A stretch of DNA of 64,000 nt from Nostoc parmelioides FACHB-3921 (lineage in GTDB: Bacteria > Cyanobacteriota > Cyanobacteriia > Cyanobacteriales > Nostocaceae): contig NZ_JACJQL010000006.1 of NCBI RefSeq assembly GCF_014696625.1, positions 62,001 through 126,000 of the forward strand, read 5' to 3'. The translations under genes and the position numbers were made by a program. The stretch's first letter is position 1. Each line of letters opens with the position of its first letter. The notes under the pieces were generated by a model that did not search any database, was not told the origin of the DNA, and saw only the letters and a list, made by a program, of their open reading frames with translations. This document shows, one piece after another, positions 27,101-35,583 of this stretch.

Positions 27101-29653
27101 ATTCTGCGCTTGGACATTCAAATTCAAGCCAGCGATTTGGGGTGTACCCGTTTGAGGTAATTGTACAGCGATCGCACCACTCGCACTTAATCCTGGAGTT
27201 GTGGCACGTTGTACTATAATCTGCTTGCCATTCCATTGAAATTGAGCGGTAATTGGTTGCGCCAACTGTGCCAACCCTTGAGAAGCATTGATTTGTCCTG
27301 CGGCGCGAATATCTGCTAGTTGGAAAGATGCTGTCGTCCCTGCCAACTGAATATTACTACTGAGTCGTCCTTGTAGTTGGGGGGAAAAGCGGTTGAGTTG
27401 AATTTGGTCAGCATTAGCCACAGCTTGCCAGCGACCATCATTTAAACTGACATTCCTCAGGTTAACTGCACCCCCAGCCACCCTCAAATTTGCTTGACCA
27501 TTAGCTTGGATAGTTGAGGGTTGGAAAGAAGCCGTGCTACCTGACAAATTAAACACCGCATTGCTGATAACTCCCTGCAACTGGGTTGGTATCTGCTCAA
27601 ATCGGTCGAGTTGAATTTGGGAAACATTCGCCACCGCTTGCCAACGCCCAGCATTGAGGTTGAAATTCCTCAGGTTTACTGTACCACCTGCCACATTTAG
27701 GTTTGCCCGTCCTGTAGCTTGGATGGTTGAGGGTTGGAAAGAAGCCGTGCTACCTGACAAATTAAATACCGCATTGCTTAACACTCCCTGCAACTGGGTT
27801 GGTATCTGCTCAAATCGGTCAAGTTCAATTTGGGAAACATTCGCCACCGCTTGCCAGCGTTGTTGAGCAACCCGACCTGTAGCCCTGATTGTACCTCCTG
27901 CCACATTCAAAACAGCACTAGGTAAAAGCAGATTACTTCCTTGTTGAGCAACAACAATTTCCCCTGTAGTGGGATAGGTAGCCGTTGGTGCTTGCACTTG
28001 TGTCACAGCCCGTAAATTGCCCAGAGTGCCAGAAACTCTAGCATTTGCCGATACATTACCAACTTTGATGGCTGCGTTTGTCTTCGCCAGTGCATCCCCT
28101 GGTAAATTTTGGGCTTGAATATTCAACGAAACGTCACCTTGGGGCGCAAGTTGGACTTGACCACTCCCGATAATTTGCCCCCCGGCTGGTGGTTGTACTT
28201 GAACACTAGAAATATTCAGTGCTAAAGGCTGTTGTCCCAAAGAACCAGTGATTTTTGCCTTAGCGGAGATATTTCCCACTTGAATAGGTGGAGTGATGCC
28301 ATAACTACGTGACAGTATATCCCCTGAGACACCATCAGCTTGAATATCAAAATTGACATTACCACCTAGTTGACCTTGGCCACTTCCTGTAATTTGACCA
28401 CCTGCGGCAGGAATTAATATTAAATTAGGTACAGCAATTTGAGTGGCATTTTTGGATACACTCAAGCGGAAATTAGTTTTTACGCCTGTAAATAGAACAC
28501 GGTCAACTTGAATCGGTTTGATACTGCTGGCTGTACCACTCAGAATAGGTTGCTGTAATGCACCTTGGACTTTAATATCTGCTGTTACTTCTCCGGCTGC
28601 GGGGACTGGAGAATTTACCTTGAGAGTGTCTAAGAGTTGTTTGGCACTAACTGACTTGACTTGAGCCGCCAGATTAAAACCTGTTTGAGTATTAACTGTA
28701 CCATTTGCCAACAAGGGAACCTGACCAAAGTTTGTCCTCAAATTCTCTAAAGCAATTGTCTGTCCTTGAAATATTAATCTGCCATTGGCGTTAGAAAAAG
28801 GTTGGGGAAGATTTTGAACTTTAGCTGTAACTTGATTGGTGTTGGCCGTTCCCGTAATCGATATTTCTGATTGATTTGCGGGAATCTGGGCTGCTAAGTC
28901 CGCGTCAATACGCCCAGATTGTAAGACAATGGGCAACTGAACTAAACGGCTGATATCTGATGCTAGTAAACTTTGTGCTACAACCTGAAGATTAGTAAGT
29001 TGTGTTTTTGGTTGTGTTTCACCGGAGATTTGAACTGTTCCTCCCCTGGTGAGTTGACCATTAATTTGATAACCTATCCTCTCATTATCAGGCGAAAATC
29101 GGGCAACACCACCGATCTGTGTTAATACTACCGAGCCTTGCGGTTTAGTTGGTGCGGAGGCTGATAGTAATTCAATATTCCCATCAACAATATTTAGGGT
29201 TTGTAACTGAGTCTGGATTGGCCCACTTCCTTCACCTGTCTTCACTTCAGCCGTCACCCAACGACCATCTTGATTCTGTTGGATATAGACATTTGGTCTA
29301 ACTAAGGTGACATCTAATACTAGTGTCCGAGTGACCAGAATTTGCCACGGGGAAAACTGCACATCTACAGCTTGTGCTGTTACTGTGTCAGTATCAGTGG
29401 GAGTTGCTGGTATTGATAGAGAGCTAAATCGGAGACTGGAGAGTGTAAAACCTTCGACTTGACCTAATTTTATAGAACGTCCGAGCAATTGCTCTAGGTT
29501 AGTCTCAACTAAGGGTGCTAAATCGTTATATATATAATTTCTCGCCCACCAAGCACCAGTAGTGATTCCTGCTAGCGCCATGACTCCTAATACCAGACTG
29601 GCGCGTCTGGCAAGAATTAGAGATAAACGACGGTGATTTGGAGAGCGCGTCAT
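24164..29653 (-). CDS. tamB: TamB/TIC236-family envelope protein (DUF490)
   Basis: An 1829-aa protein with one N-terminal membrane helix (LVLGVMALAGITTGAWWA, residues about 20-37), a long beta-helical AsmA-like body of repeated strands (VNLRNFNLNAG, ITGTANTNQV, GQLTVDSLPL), and a C-terminal DUF490 domain (GRVSLFTTEFTLARGYEQ, LDVRLVAIVPEAS, SRGEIVSLLGGSIL) ending RYNLLYRLNDEILVRGST and a terminal F. TamB-type proteins bridge inner and outer membranes and are linked with lipid transfer and outer-membrane protein assembly. Length is typical for cyanobacteria. It follows the secretion-like cluster on the same strand, 153 bp downstream. Confidence 0.9.
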   Translation of the reverse strand: MTRSPNHRRLSLILARRASLVLGVMALAGITTGAWWARNYIYNDLAPLVETNLEQLLGRSIKLGQVEGFTLSSLRFSSLSIPATPTDTDTVTAQAVDVQFSPWQILVTRTLVLDVTLVRPNVYIQQNQDGRWVTAEVKTGEGSGPIQTQLQTLNIVDGNIELLSASAPTKPQGSVVLTQIGGVARFSPDNERIGYQINGQLTRGGTVQISGETQPKTQLTNLQVVAQSLLASDISRLVQLPIVLQSGRIDADLAAQIPANQSEISITGTANTNQVTAKVQNLPQPFSNANGRLIFQGQTIALENLRTNFGQVPLLANGTVNTQTGFNLAAQVKSVSAKQLLDTLKVNSPVPAAGEVTADIKVQGALQQPILSGTASSIKPIQVDRVLFTGVKTNFRLSVSKNATQIAVPNLILIPAAGGQITGSGQGQLGGNVNFDIQADGVSGDILSRSYGITPPIQVGNISAKAKITGSLGQQPLALNISSVQVQPPAGGQIIGSGQVQLAPQGDVSLNIQAQNLPGDALAKTNAAIKVGNVSANARVSGTLGNLRAVTQVQAPTATYPTTGEIVVAQQGSNLLLPSAVLNVAGGTIRATGRVAQQRWQAVANVSQIELDRFEQIPTQLQGVLSNAVFNLSGSTASFQPSTIQATGRANLNVAGGTVNLRNFNLNAGRWQAVANVSQIQLDRFEQIPTQLQGVISNAVFNLSGSTASFQPSTIQANGQANLRVAGGAVNLRNVSLNDGRWQAVANADQIQLNRFSPQLQGRLSSNIQLAGTTASFQLADIRAAGQINASQGLAQLAQPITAQFQWNGKQIIVQRATTPGLSASGAIAVQLPQTGTPQIAGLNLNVQAQNFDLSKTGFQTPGDIAIAGLLDFNGQVTGTLNTPEANGNIRLRNFNVGSLAFDPVLTGNVNFQGGQGASLRLAGTQDKIALNLDANYRPSSFLVQRAGAVTTGRTEGDNLIINAQQFPIALVSGFLPNNQFRPLGGELSGNLVVNLNNYAVAGDVAIANPRIARASADEFRGNINYADGTASLANGLLRLGDSNIAVSGSLQTGNDPSFQLQANLNQTRVENLLQAFSIFDLGDFGGGLELPTLAGAEALNTTPVRLPNADLQTQLEYFAKIQASIRQQQQADTQQTPALPSLSELTGALSGAITASGSLRTGLNVGFDFQGADWRWGDYSINEVVANGNFADGVVTLSPLRIGINQGLVAFAGQLGTEDLSGQLTVDSLPLSLLDPFIARYPIDITGQVNAIANLAGSLQQPRVTGEVTLANTTFNQQPVQTGQLNFDYNNARVDFDSTLLLTGTQPVAITGSIPAELPFVAEQPDNNQISVNASVNNEGLALLNVLTNNQVTWVDGQGQVNLNVQGTFEQPIINGNATITNATIGTQALANPLTNVTGTLQFNGDTLNVQGIQATYNQGLVSASGSLPIFATGETVTNPLTVAIQNQLNFQVAGLYTGDVSGNAVIRGTALRPRIGGEITLSNGQVTIGNTTANSKQTATPETNARATTIELNSNIPEATVTQQPPTRPNLPVEFADLRLNLGDDVRVTSQSLLGFLPGGEVFSQPILSFDAEGDLTINGTLASPLPEGVIRLTGGRVSLFTTEFTLARGYEQTARFSPNQGLDPTLDVRLVAIVPEASTRSDRILESPFSAEISDVSANNFGTLRTVRVQARATGPASELTNNLELTSEPRRSRGEIVSLLGGSILSDFAQGDATQGLTNFASSTILGGLQGTITAIGQAVGFSEFRIFPTPTTNQESRRASVLDLSAEGVFNLNRNLSVSLSRAFSTTEPLRYNLLYRLNDEILVRGSTNLGNESQLLFEYETRF
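27507..27861 (-). repeat. Near-identical internal duplication in tamB
   Basis: Two copies of about 145 bp (starting near 27507 and 27717, period 210 bp) encode the same block QLDRFEQIPTQLQGV and AVFNLSGSTASFQPSTIQA with few changes. A third, more diverged unit precedes them. The DNA identity suggests a recent 70-codon tandem duplication in the beta-helix. Confidence 0.8.
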
Positions 29654-29806
29654 TTCCGTTACTAAGTATTGTTATTGAGTAACAAATGATTTATTACCCC
29701 ACAATAAAATAGTGGTTTTACGCTCTGGGAACAACTCTTTCAAGATAGAGTTAGTATTTCCCTCTAATGAGGATTGACAATTGGTTATTAGTCAACACTC
29801 ACAACT

Positions 29807-30346
29807 TTAATTAGAAACTCTGGCGCAAGATGCCCCACCACCTCCGGGATCAGCGAAAACAGCCAGGGTATGATATTCTGGCGGGGTATCTTCATAAAGA
29901 ACTTTAAAAGTATAAAGTTTGCTTTGACCTTGAGCTTCAGTAATTACTGTTAAAAGTGTATTGTCGGTACTCCGCACACCCGGAAGATTGAGTTTAGGAA
30001 TCCGTCGCAGTTGAATAACATTAGCAGCTGAGTTTTTACAATCAGCACCGCTTTCTGGGCCAAACTGCATACACATGGGGCCGTCAAAGTCTAGTGTTAC
30101 CTGAGAAGGGTCATTTAACCAAACTTTGCGAATCTTTTCACCTGCGGGAATAAAGCTCAGGTTTGTCCCTTGTTCGTACCAGACTTTGATAGTCGGGACT
30201 AATCCGCCTAAACCTTGTGCTTGGCAGGAAAAAATAGAACGCAGAACAGAATTTTCAGCTACAGCACGACTTCCCAGTAAAACGATCGCACCAGAAAAAA
30301 TCCAAGTAGCTAAAGACAAGGGGGAAAAATTATTTTTAGCCTTCAT
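29807..30346 (-). CDS. Exported protein, VirB9/TrbG-like N-domain
   Basis: A 179-aa protein with a signal peptide (SLATWIFSGAIVLLGSRAVA). The mature part has the pattern of the VirB9/CagX N-terminal beta domain: VPTIKVWYEQGTNLSFIPAG, GEKIRKVWLNDPSQVTLDF, LRRIPKLNL and a TLLTVITEAQGQSKLYTFKV strand pair. A VirB9 C-terminal domain is absent, so it is shorter than usual. Last gene of the cluster, 12 bp after the VirB10-like gene. The call is inference from fold pattern and position in a VirB-ordered operon. Confidence 0.5.
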   Translation of the reverse strand: MKAKNNFSPLSLATWIFSGAIVLLGSRAVAENSVLRSIFSCQAQGLGGLVPTIKVWYEQGTNLSFIPAGEKIRKVWLNDPSQVTLDFDGPMCMQFGPESGADCKNSAANVIQLRRIPKLNLPGVRSTDNTLLTVITEAQGQSKLYTFKVLYEDTPPEYHTLAVFADPGGGGASCARVSN

Positions 30347-30358
30347 GCAACGAATTAC

Positions 30359-31882
30359 TTAAAGTTGTATTGGTTGATTGACATAAATTTCTACTTCGGT
30401 TCCAGCGCCAAGGAGCCAAACATTTGTTTGTTGCATCATTTGGGCGATCGCCTGTTGATTACGCTGGGAAATTTGCGGGACGACGGAGTTTAAACCACCT
30501 TCCACAATCCCGGCCGCTAAGTTGCGTTGGGGGTTACTGCTGCTAATTGTGGTTCCAGCACTAGTAGAAGTTGTTACTTGGGATTCTGTACGGTTAAATA
30601 ACTCTGCGGCTTTAGCCACACCACCTAAAATAAACAAACCTGCATCCATCCCCGCAATAGATGAACCGCGATCAGGATATTGCCGTGCTAATAAAGGAGA
30701 ACCTTGAGATCCACGAATTGCCAGTGCATTGTTAGGTATATCTCTTTCCGAAAGTTCGCCATTATTCTCCACAATCATTTTGGCGATGTTGAGTTGCATC
30801 ACCCCTTGTTCGGAAACCGATCGCACTTCAGTTAATAACTCAGTATTGGCAGGTAAGGCGATCGTTCCATCCACGCCTTTAAGAGGTTCCCTTAGGCGAA
30901 CAACAAACAAATTTTTATTTTCGTTGTTGTCGTCATTGTTGCCTCTCCCCCTGGTTGTTTCTCCAAAGACAGCTGTTGCCAACACAGCTTTTGCACTAGT
31001 TCCCACCTTCAATGATTGTGGACTGCGGGATTGCCTTTGACTGATCAGCGAACTTGGTGGTTGTGGCGGTTGTTCTCCATTAGAATTCGTGGTCGGCCGT
31101 GGGACATTAAGTGGCGGCGGACTAGAGACGGTCATACTTGGTTGATCTACAGCACTTGCTTGACCATAACTACCTAACTTAGCCATCCTCGACCATTCTT
31201 CCCAAGGATTGGGGGGGGTGGGTACAGAATTTGGCTGTGCTAAAGGTGGTGGCGGTAGTTGGGGACTTGGAGAACTAGCTACTGGTATTGGTGCAGGTGG
31301 ATAGGGATTTTGAGCAGGACGCTCAATAATAACCGTGCGGGGTGCTGATGTAGACGTTGTTGGCGGTGCTACCCGTGTCACAGGAGTGTTAGTTGGGGGA
31401 ACGGAAACCCTGGTAGCATTTCTGAGATTTTGCTGTGCGACTTTGACTGCCTGGGTTTGTTCAGCCAGTGCTAATTTAGTTTTTAAAGTTTCTACTTCTT
31501 GTTCCAGGTTTGGTTGTGAAGTGAAGTTGGTAGCTGCGGTTTCAGGCTGAGATACAGCTGCTGGATTCTGTGTTGGCTTTTGATTGTTAGCACTCATGAG
31601 CTGGGATAAAAACCCGCCAGCTATGACAACTAAGACTAAAGTACCCGTACCCACTAAGGCTAATTTAGCAAATGGGTTGGATGCGAGGGGTTGCTCTGTT
31701 TGTACCTCTTGTGGTGGTGCTGAGGATGGCTGGTTTGTTGGTGCTATCTCTGCCACCTCTTGGGTGGGTTCTGCTGCCAATCCCACTAATTTAGCCATGT
31801 GTGATTCCCAATCAAAGGCATCTACTTCAGGGTGGCTTAGAGGTTTTGGTTGAGTTTCGGGAGTGGTGGAGTAAGGAGTCAT
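30359..31882 (-). CDS. VirB10/TrbI-like secretion-channel protein
   Basis: A 507-aa protein with VirB10 architecture: short cytoplasmic N-terminus, one membrane helix (residues about 71-96), a coiled-coil and Pro-rich periplasmic stalk (residues about 120-260, many PP and QP pairs), and a C-terminal beta domain (VVRLREPLKGVDGTIALPAN, TELLTEVRSVS, MQLNIAKMIVE) ending ATEVEIYVNQPIQL-like with GAGTEVEIYV. In type IV secretion VirB10 spans both membranes and gates the outer pore. Same strand and close to the VirB9- and VirB8-like genes. Confidence 0.8.
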   Translation of the reverse strand: MTPYSTTPETQPKPLSHPEVDAFDWESHMAKLVGLAAEPTQEVAEIAPTNQPSSAPPQEVQTEQPLASNPFAKLALVGTGTLVLVVIAGGFLSQLMSANNQKPTQNPAAVSQPETAATNFTSQPNLEQEVETLKTKLALAEQTQAVKVAQQNLRNATRVSVPPTNTPVTRVAPPTTSTSAPRTVIIERPAQNPYPPAPIPVASSPSPQLPPPPLAQPNSVPTPPNPWEEWSRMAKLGSYGQASAVDQPSMTVSSPPPLNVPRPTTNSNGEQPPQPPSSLISQRQSRSPQSLKVGTSAKAVLATAVFGETTRGRGNNDDNNENKNLFVVRLREPLKGVDGTIALPANTELLTEVRSVSEQGVMQLNIAKMIVENNGELSERDIPNNALAIRGSQGSPLLARQYPDRGSSIAGMDAGLFILGGVAKAAELFNRTESQVTTSTSAGTTISSSNPQRNLAAGIVEGGLNSVVPQISQRNQQAIAQMMQQTNVWLLGAGTEVEIYVNQPIQL

Positions 31883-31906
31883 GGTTTATTAATTGAGAGT
31901 GGGGAT

Positions 31907-32599
31907 TTAGTTAGAAGTTCCAGCGCAATTTGTATCTTGGATATCGCAGATATTGTAGATTTCTAAACGAGATTCCCCTAAGCGGAAAGCGGCTAAATGC
32001 CAAGGCTGGGGTTGAGATGGTAGAGAAATAGACTGTTGATCTATAGCTCGAACTACAATTTGTTTATTAAAAGGAATTGACTTACCTAAATTGTCAGAAC
32101 CATTAAAAATTAATTGATTGGCAAACATTTCTACTTTCCATTGACCCTCACTAACTAGTTTTGGTTGCGAGATTTTCTGGATTACCAATACATGATCATC
32201 ACCTCTATTAGTATTACCAAATTGGCTCAAAGAATTTAACTGATTAATTTCTGATAAAAATTTTGCTTGTAAATTATTAACTAATAACTGTGAACTAGCT
32301 TCCCAAATAGCTGCTGGTGGCTGTTTGCGTGACCAAGTAAGCATGAGGGTCATAGTTTCACCCACAAAGCGACGGACTGTTTCTGGATGTCGCTCTAAAC
32401 TTGGTTTGGGGTCTGCTGTAATAGCATTACCATCAATAAGTTGTACCAAACTCCGGGGCGTTAGTTGACGATTTAATTGCTGTAACATCGACCCGTGGAA
32501 CATCAGTAACAGTAAAGTCAACAGGTTTAACCCAAACGTCCCCACAGCAAACAGGGGTAAAATACTATTTTTTTTATTTTCTGGTTTAAGTAGCTGCAT
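31907..32599 (-). CDS. VirB8/TraE-like bitopic protein, copy 1
   Basis: A 230-aa protein with one N-terminal helix (ILPLFAVGTFGLNLLTLLLL) and an extracytoplasmic domain of about 180 residues with NTF2-like alternation, the topology of VirB8. It shares with the neighbouring gene the motifs LQLIDG, VRRFVGETMTLMLTWS, LVIQKISQPKLVSEGQWKVE and IPFNKQIVVRAID, so the two are paralogues. VirB8 nucleates the inner-membrane complex. Direct sequence identity to VirB8 is not visible; the call rests on topology and context. Confidence 0.55.
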   Translation of the reverse strand: MQLLKPENKKNSILPLFAVGTFGLNLLTLLLLMFHGSMLQQLNRQLTPRSLVQLIDGNAITADPKPSLERHPETVRRFVGETMTLMLTWSRKQPPAAIWEASSQLLVNNLQAKFLSEINQLNSLSQFGNTNRGDDHVLVIQKISQPKLVSEGQWKVEMFANQLIFNGSDNLGKSIPFNKQIVVRAIDQQSISLPSQPQPWHLAAFRLGESRLEIYNICDIQDTNCAGTSN

Positions 32600-32739
32600 A
32601 AGTTTGGGGACTAATCAATTCAAAATTCAAAATACCCTACGGGAAGGCAAGCCTACAAAATTCAAAATTATAGTGACTTTGAGATGGTGAGGAAAAAATC
32701 AATAGCCTCTGGCTTATGTCCTACGTACCTCTGCGCGAA

Positions 32740-33561
32740 TTATCTAATAAAGCTGCCGGATTCGCAGGGATAGGCTGCGTTGGGATTTGTGTTTTTATAG
32801 TCATCTAATAAACATAAATTGCGGATTTCATAAATTTCTAATTTGTCAGTGCGACTACTATAAATGGCTTTTTGTAAATCGGTACTATTTTCGGCTAAGG
32901 GATAAGGAAAATAGTCTACTGCACGTACTAATAAATCTTTATTGAAGGGAGTAATTGTTTTTCTGTTATCACTACCTTTGGTTTGAATTAGGTCAGCTAC
33001 CATCCCCACCCGCCAGGTTCCGGGTGCGATCGCCACTGGGGGGTAAACTCGTTTAATGGTTAATTGTGCGGACATCGCTTGGGTAGGGTTGCTGGCAAAA
33101 ACTTCTGGTGGGGTCATATCAGCGATCGCACTTAAGAAACCTTTGCGAAAATCCTCTGATAAGGCGAAACTTGCTACCCAGCTACTAGTGCTGACTCGCT
33201 GGCTACCTCCTTGTATTGTTCTAATCAATATTCCTGGGTCTGGCTGGGGTTTGGCGATGTCTTCCGCGCCTTGTGGTGGTAGAGTTCCCGACCAATTGAA
33301 CATGGATATCATCGTTTTACTAACGAATTGGCGAATCACTAAGGGATCTCTAGCTAAATCGTCCGTAACGCCTGCTGGCTGACCATCGATTGTCTGCACA
33401 AAATTGGGGGGTTTGCGGATACTCAACTGGCGGATATTTAAGCCTTGGATGAGAAATATAACTAATACTAATAAGTGCAAACTAAAGGTGGCGATCGCAA
33501 AGGTTGTCAGAATACTAACCGTTTGTTTTTTCTGCTGTAAAAAATTGACCATTTTCCCCAC
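32740..33561 (-). CDS. VirB8/TraE-like bitopic protein, copy 2
   Basis: A 273-aa paralogue of the next gene. N-terminal helix FAIATFSLHLLVLVIFLIQG, then FVQTIDGQPAG, VIRQFVSKTMISMFNWSG, LTIKRVYPPVAIAPGTWRVG and ITPFNKDLLVRAVDYFPYP. It is longer by about 40 residues, mainly a Pro/Gln loop before the SWVASFAL segment. Two unequal VirB8-like subunits in tandem suggest a heteromeric inner-membrane platform. Confidence 0.55.
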   Translation of the reverse strand: MGKMVNFLQQKKQTVSILTTFAIATFSLHLLVLVIFLIQGLNIRQLSIRKPPNFVQTIDGQPAGVTDDLARDPLVIRQFVSKTMISMFNWSGTLPPQGAEDIAKPQPDPGILIRTIQGGSQRVSTSSWVASFALSEDFRKGFLSAIADMTPPEVFASNPTQAMSAQLTIKRVYPPVAIAPGTWRVGMVADLIQTKGSDNRKTITPFNKDLLVRAVDYFPYPLAENSTDLQKAIYSSRTDKLEIYEIRNLCLLDDYKNTNPNAAYPCESGSFIR

Positions 33562-33640
33562 CTAATTTATATAAAAATTCTATTTAATGTTAGAAGCTTA
33601 AACCCTACTATTCCCAATTACCCATTACCCATTACCAATT

Positions 33641-34693
33641 CTAGATTCTGTCCCTAACAATAGTTGCTGCATTACTAATACCATTAAATACTGCTACAGC
33701 CCCCAACCCTGCTAAAACTAAAGATAATAGTGGTGCTAAAACTCCTAAAAAGATCATAAACCACATCAAATCTGGATTAGCATTAGGGTCTTGTGCTGGG
33801 CCATTGACAATTACAGAAGCGGTGATGATGGCAATAATATTGAAGGACAGTTTGGCAATTCCTGCTGATAAAAACCCAGTTAACCATAGAAAAATTGGTT
33901 TACCAGCCACCGGAAGTAAGGAACCTCCAACAGCTAGCGGCCCTAAGACTGCTATGAGTAACATAGTTGCTTCTATGAGATTTTGAAAAGCATATTGCAA
34001 GGAAACCAGAAAGTTTTTAATACTAGTTTGGACTGTATTGCCTATCAAAGCACTAAAGTTAGTTTCCGATATATTGCCTGTACCAAATCTAATCTGATTA
34101 ACTTGAGTTTCTAACCTAACTATCCAAGGTTTATTCCCATATAAATTTCTATATTCTCTCCAGAGATTATCTATTTTTTCACTAGCTTTAGTAAAGCATT
34201 GGGTTTGTTGTTCACCAGTTAAAGATTGACAAGGACGAAGTAGTGAACCAGCTACTTCTTCAGCAATACTCATGTTTAATGCTTGCTGATAAACTAGGTC
34301 AGCATCTGCGGTGGTAACCACTTGCTGATTGACCGTGTTAATAAAATTTCTGACACCTAATGTCAAAGTAGAAAGAAGACTACCATTACCTGAATTGCTT
34401 AACAGCACAACTACAATAAAAGGCCAAACAAGAGCCGATATTGGACGGGAGTATTCGCTGTGAATCATATCATTAAACCACTGGAGGACAAAGAATAATA
34501 AGGTTCCAACAGCAAAGAATACTCCTAGTTTTGTTAATGCTCCATATAAGTTATCATTGGTATTATTTTGTAATAAATCTAGCCATTGATTGTCCCAGCC
34601 TTCCGCAATACTACGAGCCGTTGCAGTACCGCTATTCAAGGTATCAGTAACGCCAATATCAGCTAGGAGTGTGTAAATCGGGAGTTTGATCAT
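33641..34693 (-). CDS. VirB6/TrbL-like polytopic membrane protein
   Basis: A 350-aa protein with five to six hydrophobic helices: YGALTKLGVFFAVGTLLFFV, ISALVWPFIVVVLLSN, then after a soluble loop EATMLLIAVLGPLAVGGSLL, FLWLTGFLSAGIAKLSFNII and MWFMIFLGVLAPLLSLVLAG. A large loop between helices 2 and 3 contains two Cys (RPCQSLTGEQQTQCF). The helix pattern and position match VirB6/TrbL, the inner-membrane channel of type IV systems. Confidence 0.7.
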   Translation of the reverse strand: MIKLPIYTLLADIGVTDTLNSGTATARSIAEGWDNQWLDLLQNNTNDNLYGALTKLGVFFAVGTLLFFVLQWFNDMIHSEYSRPISALVWPFIVVVLLSNSGNGSLLSTLTLGVRNFINTVNQQVVTTADADLVYQQALNMSIAEEVAGSLLRPCQSLTGEQQTQCFTKASEKIDNLWREYRNLYGNKPWIVRLETQVNQIRFGTGNISETNFSALIGNTVQTSIKNFLVSLQYAFQNLIEATMLLIAVLGPLAVGGSLLPVAGKPIFLWLTGFLSAGIAKLSFNIIAIITASVIVNGPAQDPNANPDLMWFMIFLGVLAPLLSLVLAGLGAVAVFNGISNAATIVRDRI

Positions 34694-34769
34694 AATATTT
34701 ATACAACTATATTCTCTATGTCTTTATGGCAGAAAATAATGACGATAGAAAAATAGATAAAGTAGTAGT

Positions 34770-35567
34770 TTAATTTTCATTTTTTCGCCCAAATAAATCG
34801 ATTTGAGCGGTAGTTCTCAACAGCCTCGCTGCTTCTGTGGATGTGTCTACTCGCCGCGCCCGATTTGCTTCTTCCATCTGCTGAGAAATATTTGCCAGAT
34901 TTAAATTAGAGTATTGTAAAGACTGATTTGCTAACACAGTTTGATATAAGTTTTCACTGATAATTTTTGATTGTTCAGTTTGAATTTTAATACTTTGCAC
35001 TTGTAAGTCAGCTTGACTTTGAGCCGCATTCAGTGCTGGATTCGTAGCAGCCGCAGCAGTATTAACGGCTGTCTGGAGAATGCTAGCCAAACCTGATTGG
35101 ATTTGATCAGTTAAGGCAGAATATTCCTCAATTTTGGTGATACTTGTTTCTGTATCTTCCAATTTTGCTTTCATTCTTCTTTGTCCATTTTTACCCAGTG
35201 TTCCTTCTACCGAACTCCGGGTGAGGTAACGATTAATTTCATTCGTTACTGAGTTGGAACGTATCGCTTGATTATTCTCAAATTTGTCAGGTCGAGAATT
35301 AAAAAAGATGATGTCTTTGCGAACCTGCTCACCAGCTGCAATAGGATTGGGTATATTCAAATCACCTGTTGCACCATTGAGAGCATTTTGACTGCTAGTT
35401 TCTAGAGGTTTTAAAGTTTCACTCAAGTTATATTTCAAATAGTTTTGCAAATCTGTGGAGTAGAATTGAAATTCAGTCCAAACTCTTCCTAGTTGTGCTG
35501 TAGCTGGCGCTATCAACAATCCCAGTAATCCCAATGTGAATAAAATAGTTTTTTTCATTGCCATCAC
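34770..35567 (-). CDS. VirB5/TrbJ-like exported coiled-coil protein
   Basis: A 265-aa exported protein with a signal peptide (KKTILFTLGLLGLLIAPATA) and a nearly all-helical mature part with coiled-coil stretches (ENLYQTVLANQSLQYSNLNL, SQQMEEANRARRVDTS). VirB5/TrbJ proteins have this form and sit at the pilus tip or in the periplasm. It lies between the VirB4- and VirB6-like genes, the position of virB5. A run of Ala-rich residues (TAVNTAAAATNPALNAAQSQ) is unusual. Confidence 0.65.
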   Translation of the reverse strand: MMAMKKTILFTLGLLGLLIAPATAQLGRVWTEFQFYSTDLQNYLKYNLSETLKPLETSSQNALNGATGDLNIPNPIAAGEQVRKDIIFFNSRPDKFENNQAIRSNSVTNEINRYLTRSSVEGTLGKNGQRRMKAKLEDTETSITKIEEYSALTDQIQSGLASILQTAVNTAAAATNPALNAAQSQADLQVQSIKIQTEQSKIISENLYQTVLANQSLQYSNLNLANISQQMEEANRARRVDTSTEAARLLRTTAQIDLFGRKNEN

Positions 35568-35583
35568 CGTTCGTATTTTTTGA

